Positions 28,056 through 36,054 of a stretch of DNA of 64,000 nt are shown piece by piece. The translations under genes and the position numbers were made by a program. The DNA is from Mycobacterium sp. 1245805.9 (GTDB lineage Bacteria > Actinomycetota > Actinomycetes > Mycobacteriales > Mycobacteriaceae). The notes beneath the pieces are model-generated. The model did not search any database and had not been told where the DNA came from. It worked only from the letters and a program-made list of their open reading frames with translations. How positions within the stretch are numbered: position 1 is the stretch's first letter; the number at the start of each line of letters is the position of its first letter. The DNA is taken from positions 1 through 64,000 of the forward strand of contig NZ_LZKR01000004.1 of assembly GCF_001672915.1 (NCBI RefSeq), given 5' to 3'.

Positions 28056-28558
28056 TGGTGATTCCTTGTCGTATCGATGCGGGGATAGGTGCGGCGAAGG
28101 GTGGCAATACCGTCGGCGGCGGCCCGACGGGCGGCGTCAACGCTGCTTTCCAAAATCACCGCGATCTCGGCGTAGGGCAGGCCGGCCAGGTAGTGGTAGG
28201 CAACGGCCTGGCGCTGTTTGGGCGGCAGCGCGCCCACCGCGGCGTCCAGGTCGAGATCGTGCGCGTCGGCCCGCTCGCCCGCGGGGGAGTCGGGGGGATC
28301 GGCGACGGGGACGGCGCGGCGCGCGGCCCCGCGAGCGATGTCGATGGCCTTGCGGTGGGCGATGGTCACCAGCCACGCTTCGACGTTGGCGTCGGCCGGC
28401 AATTGCGGGTAGGCCTTCAACGCGGCCAGGAACGTATCCGACCAGGCGTCATCGGCGTCGACGTGGCCGATCACCGCGCGTACAACCCGCCACACCGTGG
28501 CGCCGTGTCGAGCCACCACCGCCTCGAAAGGCGCCTTGACGTGCCGATCGACATTCAT
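28052..28558 (-). CDS. ECF-type RNA polymerase sigma factor
   Basis: 168-aa sigma-70 family ECF factor. Region 2 (about 10-75) includes D-A-D-D-A-W-S-D-T-F-L-A-A and V-E-A-W-L-V-T-I-A-H-R-K-A-I-D; region 4 (about 105-155) has L-P-P-K-Q-R-Q-A-V-A-Y-H-Y-L-A-G-L-P-Y-A-E-I-A. No anti-sigma gene is adjacent. Its stop overlaps the methyltransferase start, so it probably drives the DNA-alkylation response (inference). ATG 28558 is chosen; GGAGG lies 13 bases upstream, a long spacing. An upstream in-frame ATG at 28597 is possible. Confidence 0.88.
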   Translation of the reverse strand: MNVDRHVKAPFEAVVARHGATVWRVVRAVIGHVDADDAWSDTFLAALKAYPQLPADANVEAWLVTIAHRKAIDIARGAARRAVPVADPPDSPAGERADAHDLDLDAAVGALPPKQRQAVAYHYLAGLPYAEIAVILESSVDAARRAAADGIATLRRTYPRIDTTRNHQ

Positions 28559-28637
28559 CTTGGCGCCAATTCCTCCGTGACGTTCCGTGACCCTCATTGT
28601 GAAGACGTCGGCGGGTCGACAAATGTGAGGACCTCCG

Positions 28638-29108
28638 ATGTCGGATGCGCGGCGGATACTCGGCGCCATGAACGCATCCGCACCCCTGGCCAATATGATC
28701 ACTCTCGGTGCCCGTGACCTCCCCGCGCTGCGGGACTTCTATCGCGCGCTCGGCTGGCCGCTGATCGTCGACGACGGCGAGTTCGTGGCATTTGAACTCC
28801 GAGGTATCGTCCTGGCGCTATTCCCCCTCGCGCAGCTCGCCCGGGACGGACATACGGAACCCGAGCCGGGCGCCGGAGGCATCCGCTTCACCATCGGCAT
28901 AAACGTCGACTCCGCCGACGAGGTCGACCGGCTGACGGAGCACATGCGCATGGCCGGCGCACGCGTGACCAAAGAACCCGTCGACGCGGAGTTCTTCACC
29001 GGCCGCTCGGCCTATCTGTGCGATCCGGAGGGCAACTACTTCGAGATCGTATGGGCCGAGCCAGACAATCCCGTCCTTGTCGCACTTCGCCGCGCCGCCG
29101 GCTCCTGA
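28638..29108 (+). CDS. VOC (glyoxalase-like) family protein
   Basis: 156-aa protein with the glyoxalase/bleomycin-resistance fold. It has T-L-G-A-R-D-L-P-A-L-R-D-F-Y-R-A-L-G-W at the start of the first beta-alpha-beta-beta-beta module and A-Y-L-C-D-P-E-G-N-Y-F-E-I-V near the end, the metal-site and substrate region. It is divergent from the ECF sigma gene across 79 bp and 74 bp upstream of ogt. ATG 28668 is an alternative start. The substrate is unknown; position suggests an alkylation or electrophile stress role. Confidence 0.87.
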   Translation: MSDARRILGAMNASAPLANMITLGARDLPALRDFYRALGWPLIVDDGEFVAFELRGIVLALFPLAQLARDGHTEPEPGAGGIRFTIGINVDSADEVDRLTEHMRMAGARVTKEPVDAEFFTGRSAYLCDPEGNYFEIVWAEPDNPVLVALRRAAGS

Positions 29109-29182
29109 AGCCGCCCTCCCCCCGAAGTCGCGATCTCTCATTTGGGCATCCCTCGGCGTCTACCGGGAAAGGAGGTTGAACG

Positions 29183-29695
29183 ATGCACACACGACACACG
29201 GTGATCGATAGCCCACTCGGCGAGCTGACATTGGCCGCGAATGGCGACACCCTCACGGGCGTGTACTTCCGGCATCATTGGCACCCACCCGCTGCCGACA
29301 CACTCGGCCCGACCGTGGAACCGGTTGCCGATGAACTCCTCCGGCGCGCGGCCGATCAGCTGCACGGATACTTCGCCGGAGAACGTACCCAGTTCGATGT
29401 CCCCATCGCCCTGAGCGGCGACCCGCGGCAGAAGCAAGTTTGGGATTTGTTGCCGGACATCGGCTACGGCGAAACCACCACCTACGGCGAGCTGGCGGCG
29501 ACGTTGGCGGACGGCTACACGGCCTACGAAGTGGGTCAGGTGGTGGGGCGCAACCCGCTGAGCATCATCGTCCCGTGCCATCGCGTCGTCGGAAAGGATG
29601 GCAAGCTTACGGGTTACGCTGGCGGCCTGAAGCGAAAACGATTCCTGCTAGACCTGGAGGCGCCGGTGCCCGCGGCTGCCGGCAGATTGTTCTGA
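29183..29695 (+). CDS. ogt: Ogt, O6-alkylguanine-DNA alkyltransferase
   Basis: 170-aa Ogt. The suicide Cys lies in I-V-P-C-H-R-V-V-G-K-D-G (about 132-143), followed by L-T-G-Y-A-G-G-L-K-R-K, the strongly conserved Ogt ending. An AAAGGAGG ribosome site sits 6 bp before the ATG. It is the second alkyltransferase within 1.7 kb. The next gene starts on its stop (TGATG), forming an operon with the 2OG dioxygenase. Confidence 0.94.
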   Translation: MHTRHTVIDSPLGELTLAANGDTLTGVYFRHHWHPPAADTLGPTVEPVADELLRRAADQLHGYFAGERTQFDVPIALSGDPRQKQVWDLLPDIGYGETTTYGELAATLADGYTAYEVGQVVGRNPLSIIVPCHRVVGKDGKLTGYAGGLKRKRFLLDLEAPVPAAAGRLF

Positions 29696-30408
29696 TGCCG
29701 TCGAAATGGGCTCGGAGGGTGAACGCCGCGGACTGGGAAGCGGTGAGTGCCGACATGAATGAGGTTGGCGGCGCGCTGCTTCCGCGGCTGCTCACCCCAA
29801 GGGAATGCGCCGCGATGCTCGATCTGTACCCCGACGACAAACTGTTCCGGGCCACCGTCGACATGGGCCGCCACCGTTATGGGGAAGGCGAGTACCGCTA
29901 TTTCCAGCGGCCCTACCCGCACCCGATCGACGAGCTGAAACAGGCGCTCTACCCCCGGTTGTTGCCGATCGCCCGCGACTGGTGGACGAAGCTGCGACGC
30001 GACCCGCCGTGGCCCGACACGCTCGACGAATGGCTGGACATGTGCCATCGCGCCGGCCAAACCAAGCCCACCGCCTTGTTGCTCAAGTACGGGCCGGGCG
30101 ATTGGAACGCGCTGCACCGAGACCTGTACGGGGACCTCGTCTTTCCGCTTCAGGTCGTCATCAACCTCACCGAGCCGGGAGTGGCGCACAGTGGCGGTGA
30201 GTTCCTGCTCGTCGAGCAGCGGCCCCGGGCTCAGTCGCGTGGAACCGCCACCACGCTGCCGCATGGGCACGGCTACATCTTCACCACCAGGGAACGGCCG
30301 GTCCGCTCGACGCGGGGATGGTCGGCTGCGCCCGTGCGACACGGCGTGTCTCTGGTTCGCACCGGTCACCGCTGCACCCTCGGCTTGATCTTTCACGACG
30401 CCGCCTGA
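29695..30408 (+). CDS. 2OG-Fe(II) dioxygenase family protein
   Basis: 237-aa 2-oxoglutarate/iron oxygenase. The facial triad is visible as H141-R-D143 and H216 (P-V-R-H-G-V-S), with R226 (H-R-C-T-L-G-L) as the 2OG-binding Arg candidate. Its ATG overlaps the ogt stop by one base (TGATG), strong evidence of coexpression. Pairing with ogt suggests oxidative reversal of alkylated bases, but it is not a canonical AlkB by sequence and a protein or amino-acid hydroxylase role cannot be excluded. Confidence 0.85.
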   Translation: MPSKWARRVNAADWEAVSADMNEVGGALLPRLLTPRECAAMLDLYPDDKLFRATVDMGRHRYGEGEYRYFQRPYPHPIDELKQALYPRLLPIARDWWTKLRRDPPWPDTLDEWLDMCHRAGQTKPTALLLKYGPGDWNALHRDLYGDLVFPLQVVINLTEPGVAHSGGEFLLVEQRPRAQSRGTATTLPHGHGYIFTTRERPVRSTRGWSAAPVRHGVSLVRTGHRCTLGLIFHDAA

Positions 30409-30431
30409 GGGCGTGCGGCACGATGGCATGC

Positions 30432-31097
30432 ATGGAGCTCTACGACGTCATGCGATCGACGCCCGCGGTGCGCGAATACACCGACGACCCGCTTCCCGAC
30501 GACGTGCTGGCACGGATCCTCGACAACGCCCGCTTCGCACCGTCCGGCGGCAATCGGCAGGGCGTGCGCGTGATCGTGCTGCGAGACCAGGACACCCGGG
30601 CAGCGCTGGCCGACCTCGGACTTCCCGCCGCACGCCGGTACACCGCGCAACTCATCAACGGCGAGACGCCGTGGAATCCGTTGCACCCGACCGGCGTCGA
30701 CGCGTCGACGATCGAGGCGACGGAGGCACCGGCGCAGATGTCGGCCCCGATTCGCGAGGCCCCGGTGGTGCTCGTGGCGTGTCTGGACCTCGCCGTCGTC
30801 GCTGCCACCGATCAGAACCTCGATCGCATCGGCGTGGTGCCCGGCGCCTCGGTCTACCCGTTCGTGTGGAACGTCCTGCTGGCCGCGCGCAACGAGGGCT
30901 ACGGCGGAGTGCTGACCACGATGGCCGTCGCCGAGGAGCCGCGCGTCAAAGAACTTCTCGGCGTGCCCAATTCGTACGCGATCGCAGCGGTGGTTCCGCT
31001 GGGCAAGCCGCTGCGACGGGTGACGAAGCTGCGACGACGACCGGTTCCCGAGTTCGTCACCCGCGAGCGTTTCGACGGGGAACCCTTCGACGCATAG
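30432..31097 (+). CDS. Nitroreductase family protein
   Basis: 221-aa FMN-dependent nitroreductase-fold protein. The N-terminal M-R-S-T-P-A-V-R-E-Y-T-D-D-P (about 6-19) and N-A-R-F-A-P-S-G-G-N-R-Q (about 31-42) are the FMN-binding blocks. G-Y-G-G-V-L-T-T-M in the middle and P-L-G-K-P near the end fit the family. I chose the ATG at 30432; ATG 30423 is in frame. It lies 23 bp after the dioxygenase gene and may be part of its transcript. Confidence 0.9.
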   Translation: MELYDVMRSTPAVREYTDDPLPDDVLARILDNARFAPSGGNRQGVRVIVLRDQDTRAALADLGLPAARRYTAQLINGETPWNPLHPTGVDASTIEATEAPAQMSAPIREAPVVLVACLDLAVVAATDQNLDRIGVVPGASVYPFVWNVLLAARNEGYGGVLTTMAVAEEPRVKELLGVPNSYAIAAVVPLGKPLRRVTKLRRRPVPEFVTRERFDGEPFDA

Positions 31098-31105
31098 GCC
31101 CGGTC

Positions 31106-31393
31106 TTACCGGAGCTGTTGCGCCCCGTACCAGACACCGTCGGGGGCGCCGATCGCGCCGGCCCGTGCGCGGGCCGCGGCCAGTTCCGGTGAGGTGGCGA
31201 ATTGGCGGGCCTTGTCCACGTCGTGCATATCCATGGCCACGATGACGGTGTCGGTGTCGTCGGCGTCGACGTAGGTTCCGGTGACCACGAGGCCGTGCTC
31301 GCGGCGCACTGCGTCAAGCTCCGGATCACGAAAGACGGAGTTCCATTGGTCGACACTGGTTACTCGCTGTTTGACGAGCATTATTCCGGTCAT
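31106..31393 (-). CDS. Small ferredoxin-like (cyclase/ABM-type) protein
   Basis: 95-aa protein with the length and pattern of a single dimeric alpha+beta barrel. It opens I-M-L-V-K-Q-R-V-T-S-V-D-Q-W and has T-D-T-V-I-V-A-M-D-M-H-D-V-D-K-A-R-Q-F-A in the second strand-helix unit, common in mycobacterial cyclase-like and ABM proteins. A GAGG site lies upstream of the ATG. It is 28 bp downstream of the methyltransferase gene on the same strand and convergent with the nitroreductase, 8 bp from its stop. Confidence 0.75.
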   Translation of the reverse strand: MTGIMLVKQRVTSVDQWNSVFRDPELDAVRREHGLVVTGTYVDADDTDTVIVAMDMHDVDKARQFATSPELAAARARAGAIGAPDGVWYGAQQLR

Positions 31394-31421
31394 GATGAAT
31401 CCTCCTGATTGTGCGTGTTTT

Positions 31422-32285
31422 TCAGGGCGCGGTCTTGTGCGCAGTTAGCACCCAGGCGCGGCTCGCTTCGTCGTTGCGTGGATCGAATGCGGGCGGGGCG
31501 GGGCGGCCGTAGTCGGCGGCAACCCGCGCGATGTCACGGATTTCGGCCCTCCAGCCGCGTCGCTGCAACCAGGCACCCAAGTCGTCGGACGGGCCGCCCT
31601 TCCACATCGAGACCAGTTCGGGTGAGATCGCCGCTCGCGCGGTGCGAAGCAGGGGGGAATCCTCGTTGTGATCCAGCGCCAGCGTACTTCCCGTCGCGGA
31701 GCAGTCGGTGATCCGATCGAGGAACGCATCGGCCGCACCGGGTTCGAGCGCGTAGAGGATGCCCTCGGCGAGCCAGGCCGTACGCTTCGCGGGGTCGAAG
31801 CCCGCCTCGACCAGCCGCGCCGGCCAATCCGTTCGCAAATCGACCGCGACTTCGACACGGTGACAGCGCGGCTGCGCGTGCATGCCTTGCAGCACGGCGG
31901 ATTTGAAGGCCAGGACCTCGGGCCGATCGGCCTCATAAACGACGGTGCCGGCCGGCCACGTCAGGCGGAACGCCCGGCTGTCCATGCCGCAGGCGAGCAG
32001 GACGACCTGGGTGGCACCGGTGCCGGCGGCCTCGAGCAGCGAGTGGTCGAGGAACCGGGTGCGCACGGCGACCTGCTCGGCCATCAGCCGGAAGAAATCC
32101 AGGGCCGCACCCTCGTTGTTCCAGACGGATCCCTGCGGATCGGCGTGGTCAACGAACGCGCGGGCATACGGGTCGTTGAACAACCGGTCGGTGCGTGCGC
32201 TTTCGCGGGCACGCAGCATTGCCACGCCAAGAGATGTCGCCCCGATGCCCGTTGGGGCCGAATGCCTTTGCGGTTGCTCGGTCAT
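31422..32285 (-). CDS. SAM-dependent methyltransferase, LCM/ThuA-like mycobacterial type
   Basis: 287-aa class I methyltransferase of the leucine-carboxyl-methyltransferase-like family, much expanded in mycobacteria. Conserved blocks: R-T-R-F-L-D-H-S-L (about 75-83), V-V-L-L-A-C-G-M-D-S-R-A-F-R-L (about 92-106, SAM site), V-Y-E-A-D-R-P-E-V (about 115-123) and A-W-L-A-E-G-I-L-Y-A-L. Substrates in this family are mostly unknown. It is divergent from a TetR gene across 105 bp holding two palindromes, so it is probably that repressor's target. Confidence 0.9.
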   Translation of the reverse strand: MTEQPQRHSAPTGIGATSLGVAMLRARESARTDRLFNDPYARAFVDHADPQGSVWNNEGAALDFFRLMAEQVAVRTRFLDHSLLEAAGTGATQVVLLACGMDSRAFRLTWPAGTVVYEADRPEVLAFKSAVLQGMHAQPRCHRVEVAVDLRTDWPARLVEAGFDPAKRTAWLAEGILYALEPGAADAFLDRITDCSATGSTLALDHNEDSPLLRTARAAISPELVSMWKGGPSDDLGAWLQRRGWRAEIRDIARVAADYGRPAPPAFDPRNDEASRAWVLTAHKTAP

Positions 32286-32307
32286 AGCGTCTCACCCCTG
32301 CTGCGAT

Positions 32308-32325
32308 TGTCTACAGACGTAGACA
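32308..32325. promoter_or_regulatory. TetR operator candidate A
   Basis: TGTCTACAGACGTAGACA, with perfect 7-bp arms TGTCTAC/GTAGACA. It lies 23 bp upstream of the methyltransferase start. A second copy lies 47 bp away. Confidence 0.65.
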
Positions 32326-32354
32326 TAACCGAGTCTAGACTCGGCCGACGGATA

Positions 32355-32372
32355 TGTCTACAGTTGTAGATA
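32355..32372. promoter_or_regulatory. TetR operator candidate B
   Basis: TGTCTACAGTTGTAGATA, the same site with one arm mismatch (GTAGATA). It lies 19 bp before the TetR start. With copy A it gives each divergent promoter its own site. Confidence 0.62.
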
Positions 32373-32390
32373 AATTCGGATGGAGGTGGG

Positions 32391-32990
32391 ATGAAGCCCA
32401 CGGACGACGACGTGAGCTCGGACGCGAATCCGCCCCGACGCAATGCCGCGGCCACCCGGGCCCGGCTACTGACGGCGGCACGTGAACAGTTCTTGCGCAA
32501 CGGATATCGGGCGACCTCGCTGCGGGCGATCGCGGCTCAGGCCGGCGTCGACGTGATGCTCATCAAGCGCTACTTCGGTTCCAAAGATGAGCTTTTCGCG
32601 GAAGCGACCGACATTTCGGACAATGTCGAAGCGGTACGGCGTGCGCCGGACGAGGCAGTAGGCCGCGTCATGATCGAACGGGTGCTGCGCGCACGCCGAG
32701 ACGTCGACGCCCCGCTTTTCGCGCTGCTGCGCTCCAGCGGCGATCCTGCCGTCGTCGCGCGCCTCAACGAACAGCTCGAAACCGGCCTGACCCGCAACCT
32801 CTCCCGCAGAATCACGGCCGACGAACCACGACTCCGCGCCGAGATGGTCGCCGCCCTGCTTCTTGGGGTCGGCGTGCTGCGGGCCCTCCTCAACAAGGAC
32901 CCGATCGCCACCGCCGACGACAGGGCCGTCGCCGCGATCTTCAACGAAGCATTCGAAGCACTGACGAAATTGCCCCAAGGACCCGCCTAG
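32391..32990 (+). CDS. TetR-family regulator
   Basis: 199-aa TetR regulator. The HTH region (about 20-65) reads T-R-A-R-L-L-T-A-A-R-E-Q-F and R-A-I-A-A-Q-A-G-V-D-V-M-L-I-K-R-Y-F-G-S-K. The C-terminal TetR_C domain ends with a typical A-L-L-L-G-V-G-V-L-R helix. It is divergent from the LCM-type methyltransferase, sharing the doubled TGTCTACA operator. It is convergent with the next TetR gene, with 27 bp between stops. Confidence 0.92.
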   Translation: MKPTDDDVSSDANPPRRNAAATRARLLTAAREQFLRNGYRATSLRAIAAQAGVDVMLIKRYFGSKDELFAEATDISDNVEAVRRAPDEAVGRVMIERVLRARRDVDAPLFALLRSSGDPAVVARLNEQLETGLTRNLSRRITADEPRLRAEMVAALLLGVGVLRALLNKDPIATADDRAVAAIFNEAFEALTKLPQGPA

Positions 32991-33017
32991 CGAGACGCCG
33001 GGCACTGATCGCCGTGA

Positions 33018-33617
33018 CTAATCGCGGTGCAGTCCCCGCATGATTACCTCGACAAGACCATCGAATTGTTGCGACGTCGCCGCGTCGGCCTCGAGGTGGG
33101 CCAGCACGCGGTAGACCGGGGCACCTATGAGTGCTTGAGCAAGGGATTCAAAATCGGCGTCGGCGCGAATCGCGCTTGTTTGGACGGCGTTACGGAAACG
33201 GTCCAAGACAGCGTGATACTGCGGTTCAGTGAGTTGACGGTATAGCGTCTCCCCATCCTGTTTGTCCTCCGCAGCCGCAGCCAGCAGCGCGCGAAGCAGC
33301 GCTGCGTTGGAGGCAGAGGCGATGAACTGGGCATACCCGCGCAACCAGGTACGTAGATCGGCGTCAATGTCGCCTGTGTCCGGGAGCGCGAACGACGCTC
33401 CGCTGCGATAAGCGTCCAGGACTGCTTCGGCCACCATTGGCGCCTTCGATGGCCATCTGCGGTAGACGCTTTGCTTCCCTACTCCGGCACGGGCCGCTAC
33501 CCGATCCATCGCTACTTCGGCATAGCCGCCTTCGATCAGGGTCTGCCTGACGGCATCCAAGATCGCGTCGTGGACCGCCGCGCTCCTGGGACGGCCTCCG
33601 CGCGCGGGTTCGCTCAT
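33018..33617 (-). CDS. TetR-family regulator
   Basis: 199-aa TetR regulator. The HTH reads V-A-M-D-R-V-A-A-R-A-G-V-G-K-Q-S-V-Y-R-R-W-P-S-K (about 35-58), the R-R-W variant of the recognition helix. The second half is helical with several Ala-rich stretches. It is divergent from the two-gene operon at 33684-35845 across 66 bp carrying a 17-bp palindrome, so it is the likely repressor of that operon. Confidence 0.92.
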   Translation of the reverse strand: MSEPARGGRPRSAAVHDAILDAVRQTLIEGGYAEVAMDRVAARAGVGKQSVYRRWPSKAPMVAEAVLDAYRSGASFALPDTGDIDADLRTWLRGYAQFIASASNAALLRALLAAAAEDKQDGETLYRQLTEPQYHAVLDRFRNAVQTSAIRADADFESLAQALIGAPVYRVLAHLEADAATSQQFDGLVEVIMRGLHRD

Positions 33618-33649
33618 TCTTCGTACCTTAATGGTGTAGCCTCCCGATA

Positions 33650-33666
33650 CGAGACAAACTGTCTCG
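33650..33666. promoter_or_regulatory. Operator candidate for the divergent TetR
   Basis: CGAGACAAACTGTCTCG, with perfect 7-bp arms CGAGACA/TGTCTCG around AAC. It ends 17 bp before the plus-strand operon start and lies 33 bp from the TetR start. Confidence 0.63.
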
Positions 33667-33683
33667 GTTCAGGGAGTGATGCG

Positions 33684-34808
33684 ATGCCGTTCAACGCGAG
33701 CGACGAACACTCACCGCTCAGCGGTCTTGACGAATACCTGGTACACAACTTCCCGCACCCGGTACGCGTCATGTGGACGACCGACGCGCAGGCATACGAA
33801 CGCATCTGGTTTTCAGTGGCTGACACCGCTGGCGTGCTGATGGTGGTATGCGGCTTGGCTTTCTACCCGAACCTCGGGACCGCCGAGGCGTATGCGTTGG
33901 TCAACATTGAAGGCGAGCATCACGCTGTACGGGCGCACCGACTGATGAGCGATGATCGGATGGTGACGGCGATCGGGCCGCTGTCGTTCGACGTGGTCGA
34001 GCCATTCAAACAGTGGCGACTCAGGCTGGCGCCCAACGATTCTGAACTTGCGTTCGACATCCGATGGTTCGATACCAAGCGTGCTGTCTTCCGCAACATC
34101 GGTGCCGGAGTCATCGCCGGAGGTAAGCCGTTCGGTGGTGTTGCCGGCTACGACGCCTTTGGCGTTCAAGACGGGTGGGTGGAAGTATCGGGGAAGCGGT
34201 ACGTGCTCGATCGCGGAGAACACAACGGCAGCCGCGACCACCACTGGGGCACCCGCGACGGCGTGGGTGGCCCGGCGATGTGGTCGGGATGGCAGCACCC
34301 CACGTCGGGTGGGTTCGTGCAGTTCGCAGACTGGGCGGTGTTCGCCGATCACATCTTGTACAACCTGGGCGACCCCCGCCGGGGCAGCCGCGTCGCTATC
34401 CGTCGCACGCATCGGCTGCGGTTCGAATCCGAGACGGACATGCTCGTGGGCGGCGAAATGGACTTGGAACTCCCATCCGGTGAGATCAAACGCGTGACCT
34501 TCGAGCAGCTCGGTCAGCAGGTGGCCTACCTGCGATGCGCGATGTACGGCGGTCCGAACGGCGGCACCCCCGACGGCAACCTCTGGCACGGAATGCGCGT
34601 TACAGAGCGCCCCGACGAGGTGGCAGTCAGTCATGTGCGCTACAACGTGAACGATCCGCAGGTGCGTATGCAGATCCGCGGACTGGATCAGCACCACATG
34701 CGTTTTCAGTGCGATGGCGAGACCGCCTACGGCTTATTCGAAGCCTACGATCCGCTCTGCTATCAAACGGCTGCGAGGGGGCGTGGCGGACTGAGCATCG
34801 CAAAATGA
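33684..34808 (+). CDS. Conserved hypothetical protein with S-R-D-H-H-W-G motif
   Basis: 374-aa, mostly beta-strand protein. The most conserved-looking block is S-R-D-H-H-W-G-T-R-D at 183-192, as in AttH/CrtC-like lipocalin-related and DUF7064-type proteins that often neighbour aminoglycoside-phosphotransferase-like genes. No signal peptide or TM helix. The ATG at 33684 lies after AGGGAG; the frame stays open upstream through the regulator region. The stop overlaps the next ATG (ATGA at 34805). Codon use is slightly less GC-rich than in the first 30 kb. Biochemical role unknown. Confidence 0.8.
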   Translation: MPFNASDEHSPLSGLDEYLVHNFPHPVRVMWTTDAQAYERIWFSVADTAGVLMVVCGLAFYPNLGTAEAYALVNIEGEHHAVRAHRLMSDDRMVTAIGPLSFDVVEPFKQWRLRLAPNDSELAFDIRWFDTKRAVFRNIGAGVIAGGKPFGGVAGYDAFGVQDGWVEVSGKRYVLDRGEHNGSRDHHWGTRDGVGGPAMWSGWQHPTSGGFVQFADWAVFADHILYNLGDPRRGSRVAIRRTHRLRFESETDMLVGGEMDLELPSGEIKRVTFEQLGQQVAYLRCAMYGGPNGGTPDGNLWHGMRVTERPDEVAVSHVRYNVNDPQVRMQIRGLDQHHMRFQCDGETAYGLFEAYDPLCYQTAARGRGGLSIAK

Positions 34809-35845
34809 CGACCGGGCTGTTTCGAGATGACACGACGATCAGAGACGGCCTCGCCGCGTGGTGGTCCTACAAGTTCAACACCAGCGGCACAACCGTCACC
34901 GAACTCATCCGTCCCGCTAGTGGCCGCTCCAACGAAACCGTTCTCGCCGCGGTGGAGTACCACGGCGGAGCCGAACGGGTAGCGGTCCGCCTACCTACCC
35001 TCGTTCCGTCGTTCCCGAACTACGACTTGGAGGGGCAGTCTCGTCTACACGTCGCACTCGCCGCGCAAGGCATTCCGATGGCACGCCTCGTCGCCTACGA
35101 GGACGACGTGCGCTGGTTCGGAGATGCATTCATGGTCATGCGTGTCGAGCCGGGCCACTCCGTTGGCGACGCGCCGGCATTTGATCGGTGGCTCAACCGG
35201 TCCTCATCGGCTGTGCAGCGGCGGGTCGAAGACCAGTTCATCAGCGTGCTGGCTCGCCTCCACCGACTCAACTGGCGACAACTCGAGCTTGGAGAGGGAT
35301 TCCGGCAATCCGGCGCAGACATGGCAACCGAACTCGATTGGTGGCGGGACTATCTCAACTGGGCGGCGGGCGATGGAGCGATTCACCCGAGACTTCAAGC
35401 CATCTTCGATTGGTGTGCGGCCGTGCCCCCTGAGCCGCATTCGTCTCTGAGCCTGTGTTGGGGTGACGCCCGTCTGGGCAATATTCTCTACGACGAAACC
35501 GGGACCATTTCAGTGGTACTGGACTGGGAATTGGCCTCTATCGGGCCTCCCGAGATGGACGTTGCGTGGTTCTTGGTGTTGGACGAGGTCTTTGGGGAAC
35601 TCAGCGGCAAGCGCGTGCCTGGATTCCGCGACCGTCAAGCCGCGCTGAACGAGTACGAAAACCGTATCGGACGCAAAATGAGAAACCTGCAGTGGCACAA
35701 AGTTTTCGCGCTTTTTCGCGCCGCGGCCGTGACGGACCGCCAAGCACGGACCGCGCAAGCACTCGGAGACGAGTATCCAGGCGTGAGCGTCGACGACAAC
35801 CCGCTCGTGTCGAAAGCGGAATGCCTTATGTCCAACGATGGTTGA
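34805..35845 (+). CDS. Phosphotransferase (APH-fold) family protein
   Basis: 346-aa protein kinase-like fold of the APH/choline kinase type. The catalytic loop reads C-W219-G-D221-A-R-L-G-N226-I-L, with Trp where most members have His before Gly-Asp; the metal-binding D240-W-E follows. The N-terminal lobe (about 30-115) has V-A-V-R-L-P as the nucleotide strand. Translationally coupled to the preceding gene. In mycobacteria this family is often linked to acyl-CoA metabolism; the substrate is unknown. Confidence 0.87.
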   Translation: MTTGLFRDDTTIRDGLAAWWSYKFNTSGTTVTELIRPASGRSNETVLAAVEYHGGAERVAVRLPTLVPSFPNYDLEGQSRLHVALAAQGIPMARLVAYEDDVRWFGDAFMVMRVEPGHSVGDAPAFDRWLNRSSSAVQRRVEDQFISVLARLHRLNWRQLELGEGFRQSGADMATELDWWRDYLNWAAGDGAIHPRLQAIFDWCAAVPPEPHSSLSLCWGDARLGNILYDETGTISVVLDWELASIGPPEMDVAWFLVLDEVFGELSGKRVPGFRDRQAALNEYENRIGRKMRNLQWHKVFALFRAAAVTDRQARTAQALGDEYPGVSVDDNPLVSKAECLMSNDG

Positions 35846-36054
35846 CTGTCCACCGCGATAACGAATCGTCGGCGTGGCGGTTGGTGACGTTGGTTGAGCG
35901 CTGCTGCTTGGCGGATCCACGCCTCGCCGCTCGCGAGGTCCGAACATCCGCCCTAGTTGCCCCAACAGCCACGCAGGGGAGTGACAAGCGGATCGCAAGG
36001 CGGCCATACTCCAGGAGATGCAGCCAGACTGCTCGGTAAACGGGAGACGATGAC

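Noticed and set aside
28559..28637. ECF-type promoter for the sigma gene
   Set aside because: TGTCGACC and CGTC blocks are present but their spacing is far too short for a -35/-10 pair.
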